The position numbers and the translations under genes are program-made. Shown piece by piece: positions 1 to 7,820 of a stretch of DNA of 64,000 bases; position 1 is the first letter of the stretch, and each line of letters starts with the position of its first letter. Source of the DNA: Pelosinus fermentans (GTDB taxonomy: Bacteria; Bacillota; Negativicutes; DSM-13327); NCBI GenBank assembly GCA_002434245.1, contig DJJR01000039.1, positions 69,128-133,127 of the forward strand, in the 5' to 3' direction. The notes below the pieces were generated by a model. That model was not told where the DNA came from, searched no databases, and saw only the letters and a list, made by a program, of their open reading frames with translations.

Positions 1-1
1 G

Positions 2-112
2 TCTTTTGAAATATGGTTATCTGTAGCATTTATTTATTTGATTATGACCTTCACAATTTCACGTCTGGTAGATTATTTGGAGCGGAGGTACAAAATCGAT
101 GATAAGCATTAA
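2..112 (+). CDS. Amino-acid ABC transporter permease, C-terminal end (partial)
   Basis: Only the last 36 codons lie in the window. The peptide runs from a hydrophobic helix ([16 protein letters not shown]) into a basic tail that contains [10 protein letters not shown] and ends in KIDDKH. This final helix plus the LVxYLERR tail is typical of HisM/GlnP-type polar amino-acid permeases. The stop overlaps the start of the next gene by 14 bases, and that gene is a GlnQ-type ATPase, so the two are surely translationally coupled subunits of one importer. The family call rests on this tail and on context; the substrate cannot be told. Confidence 0.75.
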   Translation, partial: SFEIWLSVAFIYLIMTFTISRLVDYLERRYKIDDKH

Positions 113-818
113 AAATGTTCATAAACATTTTGGCAAACTCCATGTTTTAAAAGGGATTAATGCACATATTGCTGAGAAAGAAGTTGTCGTTATCATTGGA
201 CCCAGTGGTTCGGGTAAGAGTACATTACTCCGCTGCATTAATTATTTGGAAGAGCCAACAGAGGGCGAAATTATAGTGGATGGCATTCCTCTTACGAATG
301 AATCCAATATTAATAAAGTGCGGGAAGAAGTAGGGATGGTTTTTCAGCGCTTTAATTTATTTCCTCATAAATCAGTATTAGAAAATATCATCCTGGCGCC
401 TATGACTGTGCGAAAAACACCAAAGTCTGAGGCGGTAAAAATTGCCCAGGATTTACTTGTAAAGGTTGGACTGGCTGATAAGGAACATGCCTATCCGGAG
501 CAGCTGTCAGGCGGACAGCAGCAGCGGGTGGCGATAGCCAGGGCATTGGCTATGAAACCGAAAATCATGCTGTTTGATGAGCCCACTTCTGCCCTTGATC
601 CGGAAATGGTTAAAGAAGTGCTGGATGTTATGAAATCCTTAGCTCATGAGGGAATGACAATGGCGATTGTTACTCATGAAATGGGATTTGCCCGGGAAGT
701 TGGGGATCGGGTTCTTTTTATGGATGAAGGACGCCTTGTGGAAGAAGGTACGCCAGAAGAGATTTTCTCTCATGCGAAAGAAGAGCGAACTAAATCCTTT
801 TTATCTAAAATATTGTAA
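99..818 (+). CDS. Polar amino-acid ABC transporter ATP-binding protein (GlnQ/HisP type)
   Basis: The 239-residue protein is a complete ABC ATPase that powers uptake of a polar amino acid with the permease encoded just upstream. Visible motifs in order are Walker [10 protein letters not shown] (about residues 34-42), the Q-loop in [12 protein letters not shown], the signature [15 protein letters not shown], Walker [14 protein letters not shown] and the switch histidine in AIVTHEMGF. The length is normal for GlnQ-like proteins. The ATG overlaps the end of the permease gene. The exact amino acid transported cannot be deduced because the binding protein is outside the window. No clear terminator follows before the cold-shock gene promoter. 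Confidence 0.93.
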   Translation: MISIKNVHKHFGKLHVLKGINAHIAEKEVVVIIGPSGSGKSTLLRCINYLEEPTEGEIIVDGIPLTNESNINKVREEVGMVFQRFNLFPHKSVLENIILAPMTVRKTPKSEAVKIAQDLLVKVGLADKEHAYPEQLSGGQQQRVAIARALAMKPKIMLFDEPTSALDPEMVKEVLDVMKSLAHEGMTMAIVTHEMGFAREVGDRVLFMDEGRLVEEGTPEEIFSHAKEERTKSFLSKIL

Positions 819-857
819 GAAAAAGGATGATTTCTTATAAATTCCAGGCTGTGCGAT

Positions 858-886
858 TTGACACACATATCCAGGAATGTTATACT
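858..886 (+). promoter_or_regulatory. Sigma-A type promoter of the cold-shock gene
   Basis: A TTGACA -35 box (858-863) and a TATACT -10 box (881-886) are separated by exactly 17 bases. Transcription would start near 893, giving an untranslated leader of about 50 bases before the cold-shock start, in keeping with csp genes having leaders. It is read by eye only. Confidence 0.75.
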
Positions 887-945
887 TTAGATAGTGGTCA
901 CGTGGTTGGCCTCAGTTTATTGTTTATTTTAGGAGGAGTTTCATA

Positions 946-1143
946 ATGATTGGTAAAGTAAAATGGTTTAGTTCTGAAAAAGGCTATGGTTTCCTTGAAA
1001 GAGAAGATGGCGGCGATGTATTCGTACATTTCTCAGCAATTCAAGATCAAGGCTTCAAAACTTTAACTGAAGGTCAACAAGTTGAGTTTGATATTGTTGA
1101 TGGCGCACGTGGACCGCAAGCAGCTAACGTTGCTAAAGCTTAA
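946..1143 (+). CDS. csp: Cold-shock protein, CspA family
   Basis: This 65-residue single cold-shock domain is a small single-stranded nucleic-acid-binding beta barrel. The RNP1-like motif KGYGFL and the RNP2-like motif VFVHF are both present, as is the N-terminal GKVKWF signature. Such proteins act as RNA chaperones in the cytoplasm. The gene stands alone: its own promoter lies 60 bases upstream, a TAGGAGGAG ribosome site precedes ATG, and a strong terminator follows. The start is unambiguous. Which paralogue it is (cold-induced or constitutive) cannot be told from sequence. Confidence 0.96.
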   Translation: MIGKVKWFSSEKGYGFLEREDGGDVFVHFSAIQDQGFKTLTEGQQVEFDIVDGARGPQAANVAKA

Positions 1144-1162
1144 TAGATTTTGAGCAAATATA

Positions 1163-1187
1163 CCCGGCTATTGTAGCCGGGTTTTTT
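1163..1187 (+). terminator. Intrinsic terminator of the cold-shock gene
   Basis: An 8-bp perfect stem (CCCGGCTA / TAGCCGGG, 1163-1170 and 1174-1181) with a 3-base loop is followed by a run of T. Confidence 0.9.
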
Positions 1188-1212
1188 TGATAGAATCAGA
1201 ATTTATAAGTCT

Positions 1213-1357
1213 AAGGGAACGTTGAACGCAGAGGACACAGAGTTCGCAGAGCGCACAGAGGTTTTTAATCTTATCTATTTTTTCTCAGTGTTCTCTGCGC
1301 CTCTGCGGTTCGGTTTACTTTCTATGTTTTAAAGGACGCGAAGCGTTTTTCTTATTA
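1213..1357. repeat. Dispersed palindromic repeat, module A with long right flank
   Basis: The left arm is a series of CGCAGAG-like units and the right arm (to about 1311) reads TTCTCTGCGCCTCTGCGG. The stretch from AAGGGAACGTTGAAC through GTTTTTCTTATT is nearly identical, in the same orientation, to 13764-13907, so the repeat is about 145 bp and longer than the palindrome itself. It fills the 315-base gap between csp and hpf. No reading frame of note crosses it. Confidence 0.85.
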
Positions 1358-1458
1358 TACGAGAAGATATAATTATCGAAATAGTTGAAATTTATAAAGG
1401 ACTTTAGTGTCTCTATGGAGAATGATACTTATAAGACACTGAAAGGAGATGGGCGATT

Positions 1459-1989
1459 ATGGCAATCATAGTAAGAGGCAAAAATATTGAGATTACACCA
1501 GCACTAAAGGAGTATGTCGTAAAACGCACTAGTAAGATTACGAAATACTTTGATACTCTAGGAGAGATTACAGCTATTTTGGCTGTAGAAAAAGGTCGCC
1601 ATATAATTGAATTGACTGTGCCGGTTAATGGTATGATTCTCAGAGGCGAAGAAGCCACTGCTGATATGTATACTTCCATCGATCTAGTTGTAGACAAAAT
1701 TGAAAAACAAATTGAAAAATATAAAACCAAAATTTCTCGCCGCATGAAAGCCGGTACCTTTAAAGGGGAATTAGTTGCTGCTACTGCTGCTCCGGAGGTA
1801 GAAGAACTCCATGTTGTGAAGACGAAACGATTTGCTGTTAAACCGATGGATATTGAAGAGGCTATTTTACAGATGAATCTTGTCAATCATGATTTTTATG
1901 TATTTAGCAATTCGGAAACAGAAGAGGTCAATGTAGTATACCGCCGTAAAGATGGAAAATATGGTTTGATTGAACCTGATTTTAACTAA
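1459..1989 (+). CDS. hpf: Ribosome hibernation promoting factor, long form
   Basis: The 176-residue protein has an N-terminal S30AE/HPF domain (MAIIVRGKNIEITPALKEYV) and a C-terminal dimerisation domain beginning around VVKTKRFAVKPMD with EAILQMNLVNHDFYVF, the long-form layout used by Firmicutes to pair 70S ribosomes into inactive 100S dimers. The length is typical. A GAAAGGAGATG ribosome site precedes ATG. A 7-bp inverted repeat (AGTGTCT at 1406, AGACACT at 1434) sits directly before that site and could affect translation; this is inference. The position upstream of secA and prfB is a conserved Firmicute order. Confidence 0.95.
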   Translation: MAIIVRGKNIEITPALKEYVVKRTSKITKYFDTLGEITAILAVEKGRHIIELTVPVNGMILRGEEATADMYTSIDLVVDKIEKQIEKYKTKISRRMKAGTFKGELVAATAAPEVEELHVVKTKRFAVKPMDIEEAILQMNLVNHDFYVFSNSETEEVNVVYRRKDGKYGLIEPDFN

Positions 1990-2002
1990 ATAGACAAAAA
2001 AT

Positions 2003-2045
2003 GCCGCCACTCATGAACGATTATTGTTCATGAGTGGCGGCTTTT
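2003..2045 (+). terminator. Intrinsic terminator after hpf
   Basis: A perfect 16-bp stem (2003-2018 with 2026-2041) and a 7-base loop are followed by TTTTT. It is one of the strongest hairpins in the window. Confidence 0.93.
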
Positions 2046-2090
2046 TGTAATGAAGAAAAGTAACATTAGCCTGTCATGGTTCAAAATGTT

Positions 2091-2309
2091 TTATTTTTGA
2101 TTGGATAAAAGTTCTAGACGGCGATTGGATACAAGTTGGCTGAGACTTGACGTATCCAGTTCTCTGGCCTTATGTGCAAATTCTTCTCGGGTAAAGATTT
2201 TTTTCTCAATGAGTAAATCAATTAACACTGTGATTGCCAAGGTATTCTTATAATCTGTATCTTTTAAATCTGCAATTTGTCCAATAAGATGAATCGAGTT
2301 TAGCTGCAA
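2091..2309 (-). CDS. Small hypothetical protein (72 aa)
   Basis: I do not recognise this protein. It is 72 residues, acidic-to-neutral, probably all helical, with the segment IEKKIFTREEFAHKARELD near the middle and no membrane segment. It begins with TTG behind a perfect AAGGAGG site with 7-base spacing on the minus strand, which is the main reason for believing it is real. It lies between the hpf terminator and a repeat, opposite in direction to hpf and secA. The helix-rich middle and small size would fit a small regulatory or adaptor protein, but nothing visible supports a function. Confidence 0.6.
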   Translation of the reverse strand: MQLNSIHLIGQIADLKDTDYKNTLAITVLIDLLIEKKIFTREEFAHKARELDTSSLSQLVSNRRLELLSNQK

Positions 2310-2442
2310 GGTAATTCCTCCTTAAAATAAAAAATGATTGTATATTCTCAGGTATTCCCATTTTATGAATAATCTATACCTAAAAAATTTCTTGTAAGCC
2401 GAGAAAATAAATAAAAATCTATAGAGTTATAAAAAAAGTAAT

Positions 2443-2526
2443 AAACCGCGAAGGGAACGAAGAGATGCAAAGGACGCGAAGGGGATAATATAGTTATCTT
2501 TATAGTCTTCGCATCTTCGCGTTTCA
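2443..2526. repeat. Dispersed palindromic repeat, module C
   Basis: The left arm AACCGCGAAGGGAACGAAG pairs loosely with the right arm GTCTTCGCATCTTCGCG. This CGCGAAG / CTTCGCG module recurs at 30061, 32771, 47957, 50488 and 52744. It occupies most of the gap upstream of secA. Confidence 0.75.
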
Positions 2527-2616
2527 AAATGCTTTGTTTTTTCCTCATAGTATTTTATATATTCTTTGTCATATAAGGATTATTGCTTGTTGTGAGACAA
2601 GTCTTTCTTTATTTAC

Positions 2617-2645
2617 TTTGACTTATGTATTATCTTTTGATAAAA
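2617..2645 (+). promoter_or_regulatory. Probable secA promoter
   Basis: TTGACT (2617-2622) and TAAAAT (2640-2645) are separated by 17 bases, about 75 bases upstream of the secA start. Confidence 0.6.
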
Positions 2646-2721
2646 TTTAGAATTAGGCATATACTGTAAACTAAGAGAAGTTTTTTAATGAATGTGCTAA
2701 CTTTTAAGGAGTTGATACCAG

Positions 2722-5238
2722 TTGTTTAAGTTTATAAAAAATCTCTTTGGTGATGATAATGAAAAAGAAATAAAACGTATGATGAAATATGTGGAAGAAG
2801 TCAATACATTTGAACCTGCCATGCATAAATTAAGCGATATTTCACTGTCTGCTAAGACCGGTGAGTTTAGACGTCGTTTAGAAAAAGGCGAGACATTGGA
2901 CGATATTTTGCCGGAGGCCTTTGCTGTCGTGCGGGAAGCTTCTCGCCGTGTATTGGGTATGAGGCATTTTGATGTTCAGCTGCTAGGCGGTATTACACTC
3001 CATGAAGGCAATATTGCTGAGATGCGTACAGGGGAAGGTAAAACTCTCGTAGGTACTTTAGCTACATATCTGAACGCTCTGACTGGTAAAGGTGTTCACG
3101 TTGTTACCGTTAATGATTATTTAGCAAAACGTGATAGTGAATGGATGGGGAAAGTATATCGCTTTCTAGGTCTGACGGTAGGACTCATTGTACATGGCCT
3201 GGATTTTGTTGATCGTAAACAGGCGTATCATGCGGATATTACCTATGGCACGAATAATGAATTTGGTTTTGACTATCTGCGGGATAATATGGTTATTTAT
3301 GCAGAGCAAATGGTGCAGCGTCCATTGAATTACGCTATTGTGGATGAAGTGGATAGTATTCTAATAGATGAAGCGCGCACACCTCTCATTATTTCCGGAC
3401 CAGGGGAAAAATCAACGGAGTTATATCATGTCTTAGCAAGAATTACCCCGAAACTAAAAGAAGGTGAAGACTATACCGTCGATGAGAAGACACGCACCGT
3501 AGCACCAACGGAAAGTGGTATCGCCAAAGCAGAAAAACTGCTTGGAATCACCAATCTATATGATCATGCCAATATTGAAATGTCTCACCATTTTAATCAG
3601 GCCCTAAAAGCGAAAGGATTAATGAAACGGGATCGGGATTATGTGGTGAAAGACGGAGAAGTCGTCATTGTAGATGAATTTACGGGACGCTTAATGTTCG
3701 GCCGCCGCTACTCTGATGGTCTGCATCAGTCCATTGAGGCAAAAGAAGGGGTAAAGGTAGAACGGGAAAGTCAAACCCTGGCTTCTATTACCTTTCAGAA
3801 TTATTTCCGTATGTATAACAAATTGTCCGGTATGACAGGTACTGCCAAAACAGAAGAGGCAGAGTTCCGGAAAATTTACAAACTGGACGTTATTACGATT
3901 CCGACGAATAAAGAGGTAAGCCGTACCGATCTGCCGGATGTAATTTATAAAACAACTAAAGCAAAATATAGAGCTGTAGTCAATTCCATTGTAGAGCGTC
4001 ATGCAAAAGGACAGCCGGTACTCGTAGGTACGACTTCCATTGTGCAGTCAGAACATTTGAGCGATATGTTAAAAAAGAAAGACGTGCCTCATAATGTACT
4101 AAATGCCAAGTATCATGAAATGGAAGCCCAAATTATAGCCCAGGCCGGACAGCCGGGTGCTGTGACCATTGCTACGAATATGGCAGGCCGCGGTACGGAT
4201 ATCGTGTTAGGTGAAGGTGTGGCTGAGCTGGGGGGACTTCATATTATTGGTACAGAACGGCATGAAAGCCGTCGTATTGATAATCAGCTGCGTGGTCGTG
4301 CCGGTCGTCAGGGAGACCCTGGATCTTCTCACTTCTTCTTATCCTTGGAAGATGATTTAATGCGCTTATTTGGTTCCGATAATATTGCGACCATCATGGA
4401 TAAATTGGGCATGGAAGAAGATGAGCCCATTGAACACAGCCTAATTACGCGCTCTATTGAACAGGCTCAGAAGAAAGTCGAAGGCCGTAATTTTGACATG
4501 CGTAAGCATGTATTAGAATATGATGATGTAATGAACCAGCAGCGGGAAGTCATCTATGGACAGCGCCGCCAGATTTTGACAGGCGAAGATATGAAAGAAA
4601 ACATTTTCCATATGATTGAAAAACTCATCAATCGGGGTATGGAACTGTTTGCTGACGAAAAATTATATCCAGAAGATTGGAATACCCAAGGTTTGGTTGA
4701 ATACTGCGAAGATATATTTGCCCCAGAAGGTCAGTTGAAGGCAGAGGAACTTGGCAATTTAAGTCGTACAGAGCTGCAGGAAGAATTGCTTAAAGTGGCA
4801 ACGGATTCTTATAATGCCCGGGAAGCCTTGTTTGGTTCTGATAATATGCGGGAGATGGAAAAGGTTGTTATGCTGAAAGTGGTCGATTCCAAATGGATGG
4901 AACATTTGGATGCTATGGATATGCTGCGGGAAGGCATTAGTCTTCGGTCCTACGGTCAGCGTGATCCATTGATTGAATATAAGATTGAAGCCTATGACAT
5001 GTTCCAGCAGCTGATTGATATCATCCAGGAAGAGATTGTGAAATATATTTATCGGGTGAATATTGTTGCTCCGCCTGAAGATCGCCTGCAGCAGGCTCAT
5101 GCCAGCCATGGAGAAGAAGAGGCAAAAGAGCCAAAAGCGCAGCAGCCAATCGTCAATGCAGAGCAAATTGGCCGTAATGACTTATGCCCATGCGGTTCAG
5201 GTCAGAAATACAAAAAATGCTGCGGTGTTAATAAGTAA
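2722..5238 (+). CDS. secA: Preprotein translocase ATPase SecA
   Basis: The 838-residue protein is a full-length SecA, the ATPase that pushes unfolded precursors through SecYEG at the inner membrane. Motifs seen are the Walker A region [15 protein letters not shown] (about residue 100), the DEAD-type box [15 protein letters not shown], the helicase motif [13 protein letters not shown] with [15 protein letters not shown], and the C-terminal zinc/SecB-binding tail [13 protein letters not shown]. The start is TTG at 2722, behind AAGGAG. No other start gives the conserved [12 protein letters not shown]-terminus. It lies in the hpf-secA-prfB order of Firmicutes and has its own promoter. Confidence 0.98.
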   Translation: MFKFIKNLFGDDNEKEIKRMMKYVEEVNTFEPAMHKLSDISLSAKTGEFRRRLEKGETLDDILPEAFAVVREASRRVLGMRHFDVQLLGGITLHEGNIAEMRTGEGKTLVGTLATYLNALTGKGVHVVTVNDYLAKRDSEWMGKVYRFLGLTVGLIVHGLDFVDRKQAYHADITYGTNNEFGFDYLRDNMVIYAEQMVQRPLNYAIVDEVDSILIDEARTPLIISGPGEKSTELYHVLARITPKLKEGEDYTVDEKTRTVAPTESGIAKAEKLLGITNLYDHANIEMSHHFNQALKAKGLMKRDRDYVVKDGEVVIVDEFTGRLMFGRRYSDGLHQSIEAKEGVKVERESQTLASITFQNYFRMYNKLSGMTGTAKTEEAEFRKIYKLDVITIPTNKEVSRTDLPDVIYKTTKAKYRAVVNSIVERHAKGQPVLVGTTSIVQSEHLSDMLKKKDVPHNVLNAKYHEMEAQIIAQAGQPGAVTIATNMAGRGTDIVLGEGVAELGGLHIIGTERHESRRIDNQLRGRAGRQGDPGSSHFFLSLEDDLMRLFGSDNIATIMDKLGMEEDEPIEHSLITRSIEQAQKKVEGRNFDMRKHVLEYDDVMNQQREVIYGQRRQILTGEDMKENIFHMIEKLINRGMELFADEKLYPEDWNTQGLVEYCEDIFAPEGQLKAEELGNLSRTELQEELLKVATDSYNAREALFGSDNMREMEKVVMLKVVDSKWMEHLDAMDMLREGISLRSYGQRDPLIEYKIEAYDMFQQLIDIIQEEIVKYIYRVNIVAPPEDRLQQAHASHGEEEAKEPKAQQPIVNAEQIGRNDLCPCGSGQKYKKCCGVNK

Positions 5239-5277
5239 GAATGAAGGTAAAAAGAGGGCGGAGAGACTAGGAAACGG

Positions 5278-5360
5278 AACCGCAGAGAGCACAGAGAGCA
5301 CAGAGAAAGAACCCGGAGGGTGTAAATATTCCTCTCTGCGTCCTCTGCGCCTCTGCGGTT
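5278..5360. repeat. Dispersed palindromic repeat, module A
   Basis: AACCGCAGAGAGCACAGAG on the left and CTCTGCGCCTCTGCGGTT on the right form long imperfect complementary arms between secA and prfB. A C-like tail (CTTCGCGTCCTTC) follows at about 5371. Confidence 0.85.
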
Positions 5361-5410
5361 AATACGTCTCCTTCGCGTCCTTCAAATTTATTTTATTGGA
5401 GTTGATACAG

Positions 5411-6512
5411 TTGTTGTTAGAAGATTTGCGAGTACAGATTGCTGCTTTTGAACAGAAATTAGTTGAAGTGAGGGCTTCTCTTTGACGTTGCCGGCAAAGA
5501 AGAGCGCATTTCCTTATTAGAAGATACAATGGGGGGGCCAGGCTTTTGGGATGATCCTGATAAAGCGCAAAAAGTAGCCCAGGAGCTAAATGTGTTGAAA
5601 GACAGTGTAGCCCAATTTGAGCAGCTATCCACAGCCTATGAGGATTTAAGTCTATTGTGGCAAATGGGAATGGAAGAAAAGGATGAAAGCATCTATCCGG
5701 AAGTCCTGGAAGCTGTTGATAAGATGACTAAGGATATTGAACGATTGGAAGTTGCTTTAATGCTGTCAGGAGAACATGATGGCAGCAATGCCATACTAAC
5801 ACTCCATGCCGGTGCTGGCGGTACGGAGGCTCAGGATTGGGCGCAAATGCTGCTGCGCATGTATGTGCGCTGGGCAGAGAAGAACGGTTATAAAGTAGAG
5901 ACCATGGATTTTCTGGCGGGTGACGAAGCTGGAGTGAAAAGTGCTACGATTTTAGTTTCTGGTGTAAATGCTTATGGCTATTTAAAATCAGAAAAAGGGG
6001 TACATCGATTAGTACGTATTTCTCCATTTGATGCCAGCGGTCGTCGTCACACTTCCTTTGCTGCTGTGGATGTTATGCCTGAAATTGATGATAATGTAGA
6101 CATTGATATTAATATGGCTGATGTTCGTGTAGACACCTATCGTGCCAGCGGGGCAGGCGGTCAGCATATCAACAAGACCGATTCCGCCGTACGCATGACA
6201 CATATTCCAACGGGTGTTGTAGTGCAGTGTCAGACCCAGCGTTCCCAGATCAAGAATCGGGAACAATGTATGAAAATGCTGCGGGCTAAATTATATGAAT
6301 TAGAACGCCAAAAACAGGAAAATATAAAAAATGAGCTTGGCGGCGATTATCAGGCCATTGAGTGGGGCAGCCAGATTCGTTCTTATGTATTTCATCCTTA
6401 CAATATGGTAAAAGATCATCGCACCAACGCAGAAACCGGTAATGTCCATGCTGCCATGGATGGAGACCTTGGTATCTTCATCGAGGCATACTTAAAACAA
6501 GGAAAGAAGTAA
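5411..6512 (+). CDS. prfB: Peptide chain release factor 2, with programmed +1 frameshift
   Basis: RF2 recognises UGA/UAA and triggers peptide release. The gene must be read as two parts: a 24-codon frame from TTG at 5411 (MLLEDLRVQIAAFEQK...) ending in CTT followed by an in-frame TGA at 5483, then the +1 frame from GAC at 5484 to 6512, giving about 366 residues. Starting at the first long-frame ATG (5529) would lose the N-terminus. The SPF anticodon-like motif (RISPFDAS) and the catalytic GGQ loop (SGAGGQHINKTDS) are both present. A GGAG site (5398) precedes the TTG. It follows secA after a repeat. Confidence 0.95.
5471..5486 (+). promoter_or_regulatory. prfB +1 frameshift (autoregulatory recoding) site
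   Basis: CTT TGA C, the classic RF2 slip site, occupies 5480-5486. The upstream SD-like stimulator is AGGG at 5471, in the same register as the AGGGGG of E. coli but with the last two G replaced by CT, so it should pair less strongly with 16S rRNA. Low RF2 favours slippage and restores RF2 synthesis. Confidence 0.9.
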
Positions 6513-6526
6513 ATTGGATGAAGATT

Positions 6527-6670
6527 TAACCGCAGAGAGCGCAGAGAACACTGAGGGGGCATGTGAAAGTATGTCATTGCGAACGGTAGTGAAGCAATCT
6601 CTCAACTGTATTAGTAGTGTTATATTTCAAAGCGTTTTTTAAACGTTTCTCAGCGTTCTCTGCGGTTAAC
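6527..6670. repeat. Composite repeat: module A interrupted by a B-like half element
   Basis: The left A arm (TAACCGCAGAGAGCGCAGAG) and right A arm (TTCTCTGCGGTTAAC, ending about 6670) are separated by GTCATTGCGAACGG...GAAGCAATCTC (from about 6574), which is the left half of module B. The A element therefore looks split by an insertion. Another short palindrome, CCCCTCTCAAGAGGGG, lies just after it near 6690. Confidence 0.75.
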
Positions 6671-6755
6671 ACACCCCGCCTTACGGCACCCCTCTCAAGA
6701 GGGGAATTAGAATGTGTAGTGTTCTTTTGAACTCAAAAATAAGGAGGCGTATCCT

Positions 6756-7445
6756 ATGACAAAAGGCTTGCGTCTTGTAATTGTGATATTGTTGCTGGCA
6801 GTTGCCGGTGAGGTATTGCTGCCAATGATATTATCGGATATTGTAGCCAAAGGTATGAGGGGCTTGGTAGGTAGTGAGCAAGTGACAGCTACGTTGACCA
6901 AACGCCCGGCTTTCCTTATGCTGGGCGGTAAATTTGATACGATTACCGTCAGTGCCCGGCAGGCAAAAGCAGACAAACTGGTATTTGATGATATGAGTAT
7001 TACTTTAAAAGATGCCCAGTTAGATATGGGAGCGCTCATTACTCGCCGCTTGGTTGCCTTTCAGTCCGTTGGTGATGTGGAGATTCGGGGGACAGTGACT
7101 CAAGATGAACTGGCGCGGTATTTAAACCAAACCGTTAAAGGAATAAAAAATGCCGTAGTAGATATACAATCTGACAAAATAAAGGCCAGCAGCAGCTTTT
7201 CTCTTGGAGGCTTCGCCAATGTGGCTGTAAGTCTAGAAGGAAAGATTGTGGGTGACGGACAAAAGATCAAATTCGTTACAGATCAATTTTTGCTGAATAA
7301 TCGAATGACTGGTAATTTAGGAGGCGCTCTTTTAACAGAGATCTCTTTAGTGGATTTGAATAAATTTCCATTTCATGTAAATGTCCGTGACATTGTAATG
7401 GAAAGCGGGAAAGTCATTTTATATCTAGATAATCGTCCACATTAG
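6756..7445 (+). CDS. DUF2993 (LmeA-like) phospholipid-binding-type protein
   Basis: The 229-residue protein begins with a hydrophobic signal/anchor (GLRLVIVILLLAVAGEVLLPMIL) and continues as a beta-rich domain with the DUF2993 pattern: the early segment MTKGLRGLVG-like helix, then GGKFDTITVSARQA and later KLVFDDMSITLKDAQLDMGAL. Members of this family, such as mycobacterial LmeA, bind phosphoinositides or other lipids outside the inner membrane. It should therefore be exported and membrane-associated. AAGGAGG precedes the ATG. It stands alone between a repeat and a terminator, so context adds nothing. Family assignment is from pattern, not from a search. Confidence 0.75.
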   Translation: MTKGLRLVIVILLLAVAGEVLLPMILSDIVAKGMRGLVGSEQVTATLTKRPAFLMLGGKFDTITVSARQAKADKLVFDDMSITLKDAQLDMGALITRRLVAFQSVGDVEIRGTVTQDELARYLNQTVKGIKNAVVDIQSDKIKASSSFSLGGFANVAVSLEGKIVGDGQKIKFVTDQFLLNNRMTGNLGGALLTEISLVDLNKFPFHVNVRDIVMESGKVILYLDNRPH

Positions 7446-7506
7446 TACAGCGTCAACTCTAAAACAGCCCGACAATATCACGCCGATTAGGGTTGATGCT
7501 GCACGA

Positions 7507-7530
7507 GCCCTCATCAGGGCAATTTTTTTT
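7507..7530 (+). terminator. Intrinsic terminator after the DUF2993 gene
   Basis: A short stem GCCCT/AGGGC (7507-7511, 7516-7520) is followed by a run of eight T ending at 7530. Confidence 0.75.
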
Positions 7531-7578
7531 GTAATAGTAAACAAATTACATATAATGCATAGTAACGAAAGGATGATT

Positions 7579-7650
7579 GAACCGCAGAGACGCAGAGTGC
7601 GCTGAGTTTTATTATTTACCCTATCTTTTCTCTGTGTTCTCTGCGGTTCG
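7579..7650. repeat. Dispersed palindromic repeat, module A
   Basis: GAACCGCAGAGACGCAGAG on the left pairs with TTCTCTGCGGTTC on the right around an AT-rich centre. Together with the terminator it accounts for most of the 375-base gap between the DUF2993 and DUF5693 genes. Confidence 0.85.
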
Positions 7651-7820
7651 ATTATGTTTTAGTATTTTATGACGTACAGTTTTTTATAAAAATTATCCTG
7701 AAAAAGCAGGATATTGGAGTGTTCTGCCAGAATATGATGAAGTTGCATAAAGTATTGCGACTAGGGGTTACAATATTGTTTATATGACCGTACTTGATAG
7801 ATAAGGTGGGATAGATTGTT

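Noticed and set aside
1213..1357. CRISPR-like look of the tandem CGCAGAG units and scattered repeats
   Set aside because: Units are 7-9 bases, arranged as palindrome arms, without regular spacers of 30-40 bases, and no cas gene is present.
1413..1886. 157-codon minus-strand frame opposite hpf
   Set aside because: It is the antisense of a well-supported gene, low in charged residues as expected for a shadow frame.
5063..5362. 99-codon plus-strand frame at the end of secA
   Set aside because: It is a second frame inside secA that continues into a module A repeat; composition follows the repeat and there is no ribosome site.
5529..6512. prfB starting at the first ATG of the long frame
   Set aside because: It would lack the N-terminal helix; the upstream 24-codon frame plus CTT TGA C slip site explains the full gene.
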